A stretch of DNA of 64,000 nt from Acanthosepion pharaonis (taxonomy: Eukaryota; Mollusca; Cephalopoda; Sepiida; Sepiidae), in assembly GCA_903632075.3 (NCBI GenBank), contig CAHIKZ030000248.1:416501-480500 (forward strand). Reading direction: 5' to 3'. The notes under the pieces were generated by a model. It worked only from the letters and a program-made list of their open reading frames with translations. It did not search any database and was not told the DNA's origin. Shown here one piece after another: positions 11,436-21,112 of this stretch. How positions within the stretch are numbered: position 1 is the stretch's first letter; the number at the start of each line of letters is the position of its first letter. The translations under genes were made by a program, and so were the position numbers.

Positions 11436-11912
11436 ACATGAAATACAAGATGTAAAATTAGCGTATGTACTACTGGATTTGGCTATGCCTTTGACCAAAC
11501 TGTAGTCAAAAAGTACAGCTGTATTTAAAATAAACATGATTTTGATAAAACTGATGTTTTACTTAACTGTATCCAATAATAATGCATGTTATATTCACAT
11601 ATTAGTATCGTATTATAAAATACAAACATAGCAAATATGCATCTTTTCCATTATTTATGTTTCTAAGATGTTCAGGTGTTTCTCATTCAGTTGTTTATGG
11701 CTGTGCATGTTTATGCAACAAGTATAGCATTACTAAAAATACTTTTATCATTCGTTTTTACTTTTTTAACTTATTTAACTAGAAGATGGGACAAAGAGAT
11801 AAAGGAAAAGAGGTTTGTCTATTGTAATTTGGTCTTTCAAAAAAAAGAACTTGCATGATACATGAGATACATGATAAAACCATTTTTTATAAGTGAAAAT
11901 TTGGGGGTTACA
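11436..11912. repeat. Direct duplication, copy 2
   Basis: Longer copy of 10880-11172, in the same orientation. Together they enclose the Helitron-like fragment and the (TA)n run, so a segment of about 0.5 kb was duplicated before or with those insertions. Confidence 0.8.
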
Positions 11913-12171
11913 CAATACACAAGATTGCAGGTTACACAAGAATTTACAATAAATAAAAATTGTATCTCTTTGTTTAAACAGTGAAATAATGTTTTTTATA
12001 GCAGTTACCTTGGTCTTTTTGTTAACGTTTAAAATATGGCACTTATTTCTGCGGCATTCTGTAGAAGAAAAACAAAGAAAAAACTGCAATGAAATTAACC
12101 TTCAAAATCTGTTCCATTTTTAACACTAAAAGGAAAAAAATTTTGAAATCTGAAATTCTTAACATGTTGAT

Positions 12172-12400
12172 TGATAAGTAACGTCTTCAATCCTATAAAA
12201 CAAGTTTTAGACCAGATAAAATAATGAAACTGGTATCAAAATGAAGGAAATTTATTTCTCTTCAAAATGACGAGGGTTGATTTATAAGTAAGGTCTTCAA
12301 TCTTATAAAACAAGTTTTAGACCAGATAGAATAATGAAACTCATATCAAAATTGAAAAGGAAATTTATTTCTTTTAAAAATTATATGAGTTTATTTTTTT
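12172..12400. repeat. Two-unit tandem duplication of about 110 bp
   Basis: Both units contain 'tataaaacaagttttagacc', 'ataatgaaact' and 'ggaaatttatttct'; the second starts at about 12283. No function is apparent. Confidence 0.8.
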
Positions 12401-12479
12401 TTCACAGTCACAGTTTACCCCCGCACATTTTCCTAACGTTATATCGCCCTCTTTTATTTTCTGTATTCAAGCAAATCAA

Positions 12480-13145
12480 GAACTATCAGTTCCACTTATT
12501 CTAAATGGAAACAACAATGTCCCATTCTGATTATACAAAATCATATTATGGTCTGATTTCACTTATTCCAGATCAGATAAAGAATATTTGATTCTAATTA
12601 TTCCAAACCAGAGCAAGTGTCTCTGATACCAGTTATTCCAAAATAGATCAAGATGGTTGATTCCAATTATTCCAGATGTGAAGAAGAATATCCGTTACAA
12701 TTATTCCTGAAATTATGTTAAATTCCAATTACTACAGAAGGAATTGGTAAACATATAATTCAAAATCAGGTATAAACAATAATGCCCGATTCTGAACATA
12801 CCAGATTATATCAAGGATACCCAAATCCGATAATTTCAGGTGCCATTAAGAACATCTATTTAAAGTTATTCCAGACTGGATCAAAAATATGTATTTCTAA
12901 TTATTTCATTTCAGAAGGGATCAAGAACATTCCATTCCAATTAAGACTAGATCCAGATTATCCATTCCAGAATAATTAGAATTGGACAAAGGAAGTGTAA
13001 TCCAAATTATTGCAGATGGAAGCAATTCAAGATACAGGAGATAGCAATAATAATGAATGATTCTGATTATTCCAGACTGGATCAAAAATCTTCAATTCCA
13101 AATAATCCAAATAGGAACAGGAATGTCCAATTATAATTATTCTAG
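12480..13145. repeat. Degenerate ~33-36 bp satellite array, part 1
   Basis: Repeated 'gattccaattattccagat' plus 'ggatcaagaatatcc' words at intervals of about 33-36 bp, heavily diverged. The array resumes at 13320-13490 and 14815-15250 after insertions, so the ancestral tract was at least 1.2 kb. Confidence 0.85.
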
Positions 13146-13146
13146 A

Positions 13147-13318
13147 ACATATATTTAAATGCAATGTCAATCATTGTCTTTTGTTTTCTTAATTCCTGTT
13201 CTTTTTTGTTCTCACTCCTTAATAATGTTTTTTTTTTCTCATATTCTTTTACACGCAGTTACACCTTGCATCTTAGGGGCTTTATTGCCTTGGTTGGGGT
13301 GAAATAATTAAAAAAAAA
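13147..13318 (+). pseudogene. LINE-A 3' tail inserted in the satellite
   Basis: 'atttaaatgcaatgtcaatc', 'cagttacaccttgcatctta', 'gccttggttggggtgaaata' and an A-run: the standard LINE-A 3' UTR. It splits the satellite array. Confidence 0.85.
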
Positions 13319-13319
13319 T

Positions 13320-13490
13320 GAAAATAGTCTGATTGCAATTATTCCAGAAGGAATGAAGATTTTTTTTATATCTTATTTCAAATTAGATCAAGAAAATCAA
13401 CTTCTAATTACTCTAAGAAGAAAAATGAACATCTGATTTTGTTTTTTCCAAATAAGTATCAAGAATATCCTATTCCAAATATATATGATG
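13320..13490. repeat. Satellite array, part 2
   Basis: Continues the 12480 array ('attgcaattattccagaagg', 'aattagatcaagaaaatc') after the LINE-A tail. Confidence 0.75.
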
Positions 13491-13845
13491 GCAATTTCAT
13501 CCTCTTCTTTTTAATGTCATGTCCTTTCAGGGCATGGGTGATAATGACTCTCCAAAATGTCCTGTCCTTTGTAGCTCTTGTAGTGAAAAAAAAGTACAGC
13601 TTTTTGGAGTACCAGTTGCACCATCTTTTCAATCACAATCGGTGAGACTACCGCAAAACTTCACACGCAAAACATGACCACTCAACTCATCAACGTTTGC
13701 AGCCCCTCCTCAGGCTCTCTGGCTCATGCTCATTTTATTGAGTGGCTGAGCCTCAGAAATTTGCATAAACCACATATTCGTCTTGCAAAATTTCTGAGTT
13801 CAATTTGTCTTAAATAGCATCTTTTGGATTGGATATTTTCTTCTA
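13491..13845. other. Unassigned sequence between satellite and mariner
   Basis: Less AT-rich stretch ('cagcccctcctcaggctct' near 13695) with no match elsewhere in the window and no frame I recognise. The flanks suggest a third insertion into the satellite. Confidence 0.4.
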
Positions 13846-14678
13846 CATGTTGCAATGGGTAAATTGTCACCATTTTATATTTTTCATTTTGTGCATGCAC
13901 ATTGTTCGTTTTTAATTTTTTTCAACTGCACAGTATAGTAGGGTCAGTTGGGCCACGTCTATGAGTAAAATATTACCATTATGCAATTACCTTTGCCAGA
14001 AATTTAGAAATGGCATGCTTTACTGCTTGGCATTTGTGCCAGAAGCTCTAATACAACCATTTCAGAATGTTTGAATGTCACTCTGAGGACAGTGCAGAGG
14101 ATTCAGAAAGGGTTAGCTGAGTCTAATGGTGATTACCATGGCATTTGGAGTTATCACTCAGCGACATTATGCCTCCATTTGTCTTCCAACAGGGCCTCAG
14201 ACTCAACATGGAATAATACATAAAGTGACTTGAGGAGGTAATGTTGGCAACAGGACTCTGCACAATGTCACAGAAGCAGGAGAACCCAGTCATGGCTGTT
14301 AGACAATTTGTGCAACATCATCACTCTTTATATCTGGCCACCTAACTCCCCACACTGCAACCCTCTTGATTATTATGTGTGGGGCACAGTTGAGTGAGAG
14401 ACCAATAAAACTCCTTGTAAGACCAAAGATGAACTGAAAGCAATGATTATGGCAGCATTCACCAACTTAAACAAAGAGACTGTCCAGAAGAGTTGCAGGA
14501 GATTCCAAACTAGTCTGGAGGCTACGGTTGAAGCGAATGGCAATTTTATTGAATAAATTTACTCTTTAGTATTTTAAGATATTTTTGTCATTTTGGTTAA
14601 GTATATCTGTTAAAATGAGATGTCAGTTTTATTTTCATTTTTGTGTAATTTAGATGACAATTTATCCATCACACCCTG
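13846..14678 (+). mobile_element. Internally deleted mariner-like element 1
   Basis: The left end 'caatgggtaaattgtcacc' and right end 'gatgacaatttatccatcac' form imperfect terminal inverted repeats bordered by TA on both sides. The 5' UTR ('gcacagtatagtagggtcag') matches the mariner at 31335. The right half encodes the transposase C-terminal part in one frame: N-S-P-H-C-N-P-L-D-Y-Y-V-W-G (about 14340-14385), the last catalytic aspartate motif of mariner DDD/E transposases, continuing K-T-K-D-E-L-K-A-M-I. The N-terminal DNA-binding half is mostly missing and length is only 833 bp, so it is non-autonomous. It sits inside the satellite array. Confidence 0.85.
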
Positions 14679-14814
14679 TATATATTTTGCAAGCGTATAT
14701 CATGTAAGTGCGTGTTTTGTTCCAGGAGGTAAGCTATTTTCCCTTCTTTTTGTAATATTTGTCTCCTTACTATCCCCCCAGTCCTTGTTCTGTCATCCAT
14801 TTATACGTTGGAAC

Positions 14815-15250
14815 ACTAACATCATCGTATTAAAGTTATTCCAGACAGGATCAAGTATAACTGATTTCAGTTGTACCAAAATGGATCAGGAACATCCAAT
14901 CACAATTATTGCAGATGGGAAAATCTGATTTCAAATATACTAACTATAAACAATAAAATACGACTTGAATTTTTCCAGATAAGATGAAGAATATCAAATT
15001 TTATCCCAGATGGGAACAAAAATGTCCAATTCTTATTATTAAAGACCAGATCTAGAAAAAATGAAATTGGGAAATGTTGATAATTTGTTGATACCAAGAA
15101 TGATTGGAGTAGGGTATTTTCCTTCCCATAATCAAGAGAATCATGGGAAGAGGACATTCTTGATCCAATCTGGAATAACTGGAATCACATGTTCTTTGTT
15201 CTGGCCTGGAATAATTGGAATTGAACTATTCTGATCCACTCTAGAAAAAT
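14815..15250. repeat. Satellite array, part 3
   Basis: Same words as 12480-13145 ('aaagttattccagacaggat', 'caattattgcagatggg'). From about 15160 the words appear in inverted orientation ('gatccaatctggaataactg'), so the end of the array is flipped. Confidence 0.75.
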
Positions 15251-15289
15251 AGAAATGAATATTCTTATAACAATTACTCGGGGTCAATT

Positions 15290-16015
15290 TGTGTAGGTTT
15301 GCTACTAAGATTAATATATCTTATACAATACTAAATTTCTAAACATCTTGAAATGGATCCTGCCTATTGTCAATGGCTTTCAAGATAAGTAGCTGAAGTA
15401 GTGTATTAATATGATTGATCCTTAAATATATATGCTGTATTAAACCATATTTTTGAAAATATACATTTCTAAAGTACTTGAAAAAGATCATATTTACCTT
15501 CAATGGTTTTCAAAATTGGCATGCGAAGCAATGTAGAGACAGTAATCCTTAAATATATTCATTGGATAAAGCCTACTTTGCTGTGGAATCTAGAAAGATA
15601 TAACACTTGAAAAAGATTGTTTGCTTTCAAGATCAAAATGCTAAGTACTTTATTAACCCGAGTGATCCTTAAATATATAAAGCCAACTTAGTTCTGATGT
15701 TGTATTAATAAACCATTTGAAAAGGATCATATTTATATTCAAAGGCTTTTGAGATCAGCATGCTAAGTACTGTATTCATAAAAAGGACTCTTAAATACAT
15801 ATCAGATGAAGCCAATATTGCCATGATGCTCAAGTAAATGAAATGTTGATTATTTTTATTGTCAATAGCTTTCAAGATAAGCATACAAATTATTATATTG
15901 AAATGATTGATTTTTTAATATATTTGCTGAATAAAAACATTTTTTTTAAATACTGCATTTCTAAACCATTTGATGATATTTACTTTCAATGACTTTCAAG
16001 ATCAGCAAGTTTCTG
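15290..16015. repeat. Degenerate ~115-125 bp satellite, about six units
   Basis: Each unit contains 'ttcaatggctttcaagat', 'agcatgctaagtactgtatt', 'gatccttaaatatat' and 'ctgaataaagcc' in that order (units near 15350, 15480, 15605, 15715, 15840, 15960). No relation to the adjoining 33-36 bp array. Confidence 0.8.
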
Positions 16016-16019
16016 TCTG

Positions 16020-16450
16020 AATTTCTGGGATAAGGAATTATCATTATTTACAATATTCACATTCAAAGTATTGTCCTCATCTTTGTTGTTATCATGTTTC
16101 AGCTGTTTGTCCTTTGGCCTTCATCAGACGTATGTCAATCCTTGTAACCTACAGAGAATTATGAACTGAACCCTTTATTTAATCTACAGGTGTAGATTAT
16201 TCTATTTCCATTGCTCATGACTAAGGATATTGTGTCTAGAAAAATAACCTAGTGGATTAAAGCATTGGTTCATAAATTTGATGACATAGTAATTGTAAAC
16301 TCCCACATAGATGCTCCCATTACAATCTTAACTCCAAGTCTAGGGTCATTTGTTATCTATACTCCTTATCCTCATAATATTCATTTCCCTCTACCTCCTC
16401 TTACATATATATCACACACCTCATTCAGTAACCCTATTCCATGAGTGGCT
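16020..16450 (-). repeat. Penelope-like element end with hammerhead-like core
   Basis: Contains 'attgtcctcatctttgttgt', then 'gtttcagct...ggccttcatcag' at 16096-16127. On the minus strand this reads CUGAUGA, a variable middle and GAAAC, the two conserved boxes of a hammerhead ribozyme. Downstream 'actgaaccctttatttaatc', 'cacaggtgtagatt'-like and 'ggattaaagcattggttcat' recur at 22930, 59400, 58560 and 61430. Hammerhead motifs are known from terminal repeats of Penelope-like elements; whether this copy could ever fold is inference. Confidence 0.55.
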
Positions 16451-17140
16451 CTTGAGCTTTCTATAGGATAAACTTTTTTGGAAAAAAGAACAAAACTCCT
16501 CATAACCTTTTAATGTTAGCATTCTGAAAACCATGAAGTAATATTTGAAGATTGTTAAAAAAAATATTTCCTATTTTCCACAGATAAAGGATTTTGCATC
16601 TTAAGATAAAATTAACAACTACAAGGATTTTCTGAGAAATAATGTGAAGTTGTGTAATATTCAGTGACATTGCTAAATTCATGATAAATTCATTCCTTGT
16701 CTGTTTTTGTTTTTTCTGATCAGAGTAAGTGTAGCACAGAGAATGAGGTAGATCTTTTTTATACACTCTTGTACATGTAAAAAAAAATCATGTAGAAGTT
16801 TTACTGTTGACTTGAAAACCTGTGGACAACAGAAAACAGAAATTGGAACAACTAAAAGCCATAAATAAAAGGTGAAAAAAAAAACATTGATACATTTATT
16901 TAAAACTGGCAAGTGAACACACAAAAACTTATATTACATCTAACAATAGTTCAACAGTTCTTTTCAACATTCCATGCCAAGATATATTACTTTTCTCAGA
17001 TATGAAAAGATCAAATTGAATACCTAATCAAGATTCATAGCATAAATCTTCTTTAATATTTTGTTTTTGTCTTCTTTCTCTTTTCTTTTTCTGGAATCTT
17101 CTTTTTTATTTTTTATTTTCCCAACATCTTTTTCATCTCT
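16451..17140. other. AT-rich interval, nothing recognised
   Basis: No repeat family or convincing frame; T-rich towards the minisatellite that follows. Confidence 0.5.
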
Positions 17141-17400
17141 TTCATTGACTTTTCTTTTCCTCAAATATTCTTCCTCTTCTTGATTGGCTTTTCTTTTCCT
17201 GGAATCTTCTTTCTGTCCTTCTTTGCCTTTTCTTTTCCTTGAATCTTCTTCCTCTTCTTGATTGCCTTTTCTTTTCCTGGAATCTTCTTCCTCTTCTTGA
17301 TTGCCTTTTCTTTTCCTGGAATCTTCTTCCTCTTCTTGATTGCCTTTTCTTTTCCTGGAATCTTTTTTGTCTCCTTCTCTGCATTTTCTTTATCATTTCA
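17140..17400. repeat. 39-bp minisatellite (13-codon register)
   Basis: Six to seven units of 39 bp containing 'ttcttgattgccttttcttt' and 'cctggaatcttcttcc'. As 39 is a multiple of three, the minus strand stays open and would encode a K/R/Q/E-rich 13-residue repeat (R-R-F-Q-E-K-K-R-Q-S-R-R-G). The low complexity and lack of flanking coding context argue against a real gene. It lies 30 bp from the gypsy LTR-like block. Confidence 0.85.
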
Positions 17401-17429
17401 TTTTTCTTTTCCCGTTTTATAAGTTGAGG

Positions 17430-17515
17430 TGACTCATTTACATAGGAAGTCACTAAGACTATAAATATTATCCATGGGCGGTTGAGTGCATACTACTTCC
17501 TGTGAGTCAGTAACA
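17430..17515 (+). repeat. LTR-like block before gypsy gag
   Basis: Begins 'tgactcatttacat' and ends 'gtgagtcagtaaca'. Its reverse complement occurs at 33153-33251, and similarity stops exactly at 'gtaaca', a TG..CA-style border. The 7-mer tgactca/tgagtca is inverted at the two ends. Lying 10 bp upstream of the gag start, it is probably the end of the 5' LTR, or an unusually short one. Confidence 0.6.
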
Positions 17516-17525
17516 CTACACTACA

Positions 17526-18163
17526 ATGGCATCACTGATATCTAAAGAACTCAGTGAACAATTATCATTGGATAATTATGAGTATGCACAAGTGTGGCTT
17601 AGGATACTAGCAGCTAAAGCTAAAACAAAAAAGCTGAAAGATCTGAAATCAGTTTGGGGAGAAAACCAGATAACTGATCTCTTCTTGGTAACTGCTGGTT
17701 GTGAGGTCATAATAAAATTATCAGCAATTGAACACCCAAGACTGTTGGAGGAAATGATGTTTGATGATATAAGTCAACTAATAGCAAGAAATATAACACC
17801 AAAGAAAAAACTAGTGAATGCAGAGAGAGCTAAGTTTATAAATATTTCTCAAAAAGTGAATGAACCAATTACTGAATATGTTCTTTATTTCATGCTGCTA
17901 AATATTTGAGAAACTGAGAGCAGAAATCTAGTCAATTGAAGAGGACTTCATCCAAATTAAATTGGTAAATGGCCTTCAAAATGAGGAATATCAGCAAATG
18001 ACTAATGCATTTATAACAGGAAAAGTTGCTAGAACAGTCTGTTGAATCTATCCAGCAACAGGAATTGATTTGAAAATTTAATACAACAAAAGTTATGGAT
18101 TTGGTAAAGGAAACGAGCACATACATGATAAAAAGAAAAAGACAGAATAATGTGCACGTGTTG
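17526..18163 (+). pseudogene. Ty3/gypsy gag, 5' part
   Basis: Starts M-A-S-L-I-S-K at 17526, the first ATG after the LTR-like block, and stays open for 127 codons (to 17909). This is a Gag matrix/capsid-like region with F-L-V-T-A-G and F-I-N-I-S-Q-K segments. Frame-shifted continuation (A-K-Y-L-R, then I-Q-I-K-L-V-N-G-L-Q-N-E) extends the capsid to about 18163, where a solo LTR is inserted. Gag would form the intracellular particle that packages element RNA. Stops after 17909 show it is dead. The overall arrangement fits the K02A2.6/Mag-like Ty3 elements of invertebrates. Confidence 0.75.
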
Positions 18164-18168
18164 TAGTT

Positions 18169-18702
18169 ATTGATGTAATGGAATAACCTGTTACCCCCAT
18201 GAGTGACTACAATATAGTTAGTAACTACCTATAAGTATCTGTAAGTCAACAGACTACAGAGACTTGCTGCAACCTGTTCTAGCTACACAGTCAAACTCTC
18301 TGTCTTCAGGCGGAGAGGAACCCGAATGAGGCTCCGCCAAAGGGCATAGTCTCGTTCGGGGAGGTTGACTGACCCTGAACCCGTTTATACGGGTTCAAAA
18401 GGGAGTATTTTTGGCTGAGCCTACGGGCTCGGACAACCCACATTAAACTGGCCTTGTGCCACATGCAACTCTCGTCGGGGGGGTAGCTAAATATACTAGC
18501 TGGGATCTGTTGAGTACGACTCAGACTTACGTGAGAACTATCAACCTTCCATTAGTAGCTCTTGCTACTGGATTGATTTGCGATGACCTTGTGCATGACT
18601 GTTACCTTTATTCTTATTGTGTTGTTTTTTTACAATAAACCTTTACTTATTTTATCCACTGTGTCTTTCAAGTATATATTCCTATTAGCACGGAATATAA
18701 CA
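18169..18702 (+). mobile_element. Solo LTR inserted in gypsy gag, carrying a nested SINE
   Basis: Begins 'tgatgtaatggaataacctg' and ends 'gcacggaatataaca', with a perfect 5-bp target-site duplication 'gttat' at 18164-18168 and 18703-18707. A polyadenylation-like 'caataaacc' lies near the end. The LTR at 39660-39954 is the same family but lacks the central block, which here is a SINE at 18285-18495. Without the SINE this LTR would be about 317 bp. A solo LTR normally arises by recombination between the two LTRs of a full element. Confidence 0.9.
18285..18495 (+). mobile_element. U2-family SINE, copy 1 (5' truncated), nested in solo LTR
   Basis: GC-rich block absent from the sister LTR at 39660. 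It shows the family landmarks: 'ctctctg...cggagag' stem, 'ggaacccgaatgaggctccg', 'aacccgtttatacgggtt' (perfect 6-bp stem), 'gagcctacgggctcgg' (5-bp stem, tac loop), 'acccacattaaact' and the 3' signature 'ggccttgtgccacatgcaa'. Flanks carry 'ctagct' at 18279-18284 and 18496-18501, a possible short target-site duplication. The snRNA-like head is missing, as expected of a 5'-truncated retroposon. Confidence 0.8.
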
Positions 18703-19330
18703 GTTATCAACATCAAAGAGAAAAATAAAATGTCTAGCATATAAAAAAATATGTGAAAAGTGTTTCAAAATGAATCATTTTAAATGTATGTGTAAAAGAG
18801 AAATGTAGAGATGGTCCAACAAATGAAAAGGAAATAATTATGGACATCTTTTCATTGAAAAAAAGAAATAAGAAAGGGCGATTAAAAAATTGAATCAATA
18901 ATTTTTTATTGGACATGCAACTAGATACGAGAAGTGACGTGACATTGATACCCAGAAAATTCTGAAAGAAATTAGGAAAACTAAAATTAAAGAAAAGCCT
19001 TGTCCAACTGAATCAGTTCAACAGATCTGTGCTGAAAATGTTAGACTATTTTGAAGCCTACACAGAACTAAAAAATAAGTTTGACATATTACCAATCATG
19101 GCAAACTGTGAAAAGAATTGGGGTCTAGTAGGAAATGATGTATTGAACATAAATTTGACAAAATTAGTAAACAAAGTCAAGGCAGAAGAAACTAGAATGT
19201 TAAAAAACTATGAAGCAAAGTTAAGACTAAAGCAAAATGTCTCCCCCCTCATATTTTCAAACACAAAAAGTACCAATCCATCTACTACCAATAGTTGTGG
19301 AAAAACTAAAAAAATTATTGGAACAAGATC
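18703..19330 (+). pseudogene. Ty3/gypsy nucleocapsid and protease region
   Basis: Resumes gag after the solo LTR. About 18752-18793 encodes a CCHC knuckle, C-E-K-C-F-K-M-N-H-F-K-C-M-C. At about 18915-18950 comes the aspartic protease motif L-D-T-R-S-D-V-T-L-I; family members normally have D-T/S-G-S/A, so the glycine is replaced by arginine at 18930-18932. From 19029 an open stretch (L-D-Y-F-E-A-Y) continues to the linker before RT. Protease would cleave the Gag-Pol polyprotein; the G-to-R change and upstream stops make it inactive. Confidence 0.75.
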
Positions 19331-19750
19331 TGCTTGAATGAGTTCTACCAGCAGGAAGTAGATGCCCCCCCCATTAGTAATTTTAAGAAAGAAGGATAGG
19401 GATTTGCTTATCTGTGGTGACTACAAAATAGATGTAAACCATATCCTATCCATAATGTAGAATGGGTTTTGAAGTCCCTTGCAAGTATGAAAACATTCTC
19501 TAAAACTGATCTACTAAAGTTGGCATACCATCAAATACCAATTGACAAAGACTTTAAAGAAGTCATAACAATAAGCACACCAATAGGCTTATTAAGATGG
19601 CAAAGAATGCTGTATGGAATTAAAACCACAAGTACGATTTTCCAAAGGTCTATAGAGCAAGTTATTGTTAGTGATATAAAAAATACAATATGCTACCAGG
19701 ATGACATTTGTATTGATGCTATTAACAACAAAGAACTAAAATGGAAGACC
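19331..19750 (+). pseudogene. Ty3/gypsy reverse transcriptase, fingers and palm
   Basis: Shows the RT order with one early frameshift: a degraded P-A-G-S-R (about 19350), L-R-K-K-D-like and D-Y-K-like (about 19385-19430), then F-S-K-T-D-L-L-K-L-A-Y-H-Q-I-P-I (about 19495-19545) and the catalytic box Y-Q-D-D-I (about 19697-19711). Both catalytic aspartates of Y-x-D-D are kept. RT copies element RNA into DNA in the cytoplasmic particle. It is cut off by a SINE at about 19755. Confidence 0.85.
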
Positions 19751-19754
19751 AGTA

Positions 19755-20070
19755 TGCTGGGTAAACAATTCTGTTATGTGCCATGCGTGATACATGCTTA
19801 GGTGATCATGTATCTTTTGATACATGACTGACGAGGCAGATTTTTTCCACACTAGGCTGCCATTTCTTTCTGTGGTAGACCAGTTCCTATTCAAGGCTAT
19901 AAAACCAGGTCTGCTCTGCTATTTACTCATAGCTAGGGGAAGAAGAAGAGGATTCATACCTTCTCAAGGGTATTAGCACATAAGTGAATGGATTTGACTG
20001 GAATTCAAACTCAGCTCTCCGATTCCTCAATCTGAGCTGCTATCCATTACTCCTCCTATCTTTAACAATT
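19755..20070 (-). mobile_element. tRNA-derived SINE inserted in gypsy RT (minus)
   Basis: On the minus strand: 'aggagtaatggatagcagct' (A-box region), 'gagtttgaattccagtc' (B-box region), 'ggtatgaatcctcttcttc', 'gaactggtctaccacagaaa', then the tail 'aagcatgtatcacgcatggc'. Same family as 44462-44700 and 5180-5500. It separates the RT palm from the thumb, and most of the palm-thumb linker is missing around the junction. Confidence 0.85.
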
Positions 20071-20074
20071 AACA

Positions 20075-20930
20075 AAAAGCAATGTTACATCAATAACTAC
20101 AACACTAAAAAAATATAATTTTTGGGATATTCCATATCTAATAAAGGCATATCACTAGACCAATCATTAATTGACAAAATATTAAAAGTTGAAATACCTA
20201 AGAACAAAAAAGAACTGGAATCTTTCTTAGGACTTGTAAATTTCTACAGACGATATGTAGAGCAATACTCCAAATTGACAGAACCATTTCCTGCTTTAAG
20301 GAAAAAGAATATGGAATTTATTTGGACAAAAGAACAAGTGGCATTTGAAAATTTAAAAGCTGTTCTGGTAAAGAAGCCAGTAGTAAAAATATTCAACCCT
20401 AGAAAGGAAACAGTAGTAACAACTGATGCAAATGAACAATTAATTTAAAAAATATTAGCTCACGATCATCATTTTATTTTGTATCTTTTGAGAAAATTGT
20501 CAAAAGCTGAAGTGAACTATTCAAATATTGAGAAAGAAGAATTGGCCATCAAATGGTTGGCAAGTTCCCTCAGTTTCTGATTGAAAAGAAATTCCTTCTA
20601 ATGTCTGACCATAGACCTTTAGAATTCATATTTAATCTTAAGAAGGAACTTCCTAAGGTAACGTTTTCTAGGATTCTAAGATTGGCCTTAATGTTAATGG
20701 CGTTTAACTTTGATATTGAGTACGTGAAAGACAATACCATTCTGCATGCAGACACTTTGTCGAGATTGAGGTTTATTACTTCTGAAAGTGAGAAAGAGGA
20801 GGAAAAATTTGATGATAATTTCTTACACTGGATCAAAACTGATATTTTGTTGATAGAGAAATTAGCTGAGAAAACAAAGCAAGATCCCATACTGAACAGT
20901 ATATTATTCAGGAAAAAAAATAATTAGTGG
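20075..20930 (+). pseudogene. Ty3/gypsy RT thumb and RNase H
   Basis: Begins with the connection motif F-L-G-Y-S-I-S-N-K-G-I (about 20119-20150), then S-F-L-G-L-V-N-F-Y-R-R-Y (about 20221-20256) and the RNase H start T-T-D-A-N-E-Q-L-I (about 20418-20445, first catalytic aspartate present). After a stop come E-V-N-Y-S-N-I-E-K-E-E-L-A-I (about 20510-20550, the family glutamate motif) and, in a shifted frame, S-D-H-R-P-L-E-F and N-T-I-L-H-A-D-T-L-S-R-L (about 20600-20770). RNase H removes the RNA template during reverse transcription. The layout is normal for Ty3; one stop and one frameshift break it. Confidence 0.85.
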
Positions 20931-21112
20931 AATTATTGCTCACAAGCAGAAAGGTGCTTTAAAGAGGTTATCCACATTAACCATAGGAAAGGGTGTAATT
21001 TGTAATGGAGACATCGTGGTTCCACCAGCAATGCAAAGGAGCAAAATTATAAAAAGCATATATGACAATGTTCATTGCAAAATAACATCTACACAAAGGA
21101 GATTAAGGCTAG
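20931..21112 (+). pseudogene. Ty3/gypsy integrase N-terminal part
   Basis: The stretch between RNase H and the inserted LINE reads through I-Y-D-N-V-H-C-K and T-S-T-Q-R-R-L-R-L, the first half of the H2C2 zinc-binding domain of a Ty3 integrase. The cysteine pair lies beyond the insertion (21395-21478). Integrase would insert the cDNA copy into chromosomes. Confidence 0.7.

Noticed and set aside
17142..17453. A basic, repeat-rich 103-codon minus-strand frame
   Set aside because: It is the translation of a 39-bp minisatellite; length periodicity, not selection, keeps it open.
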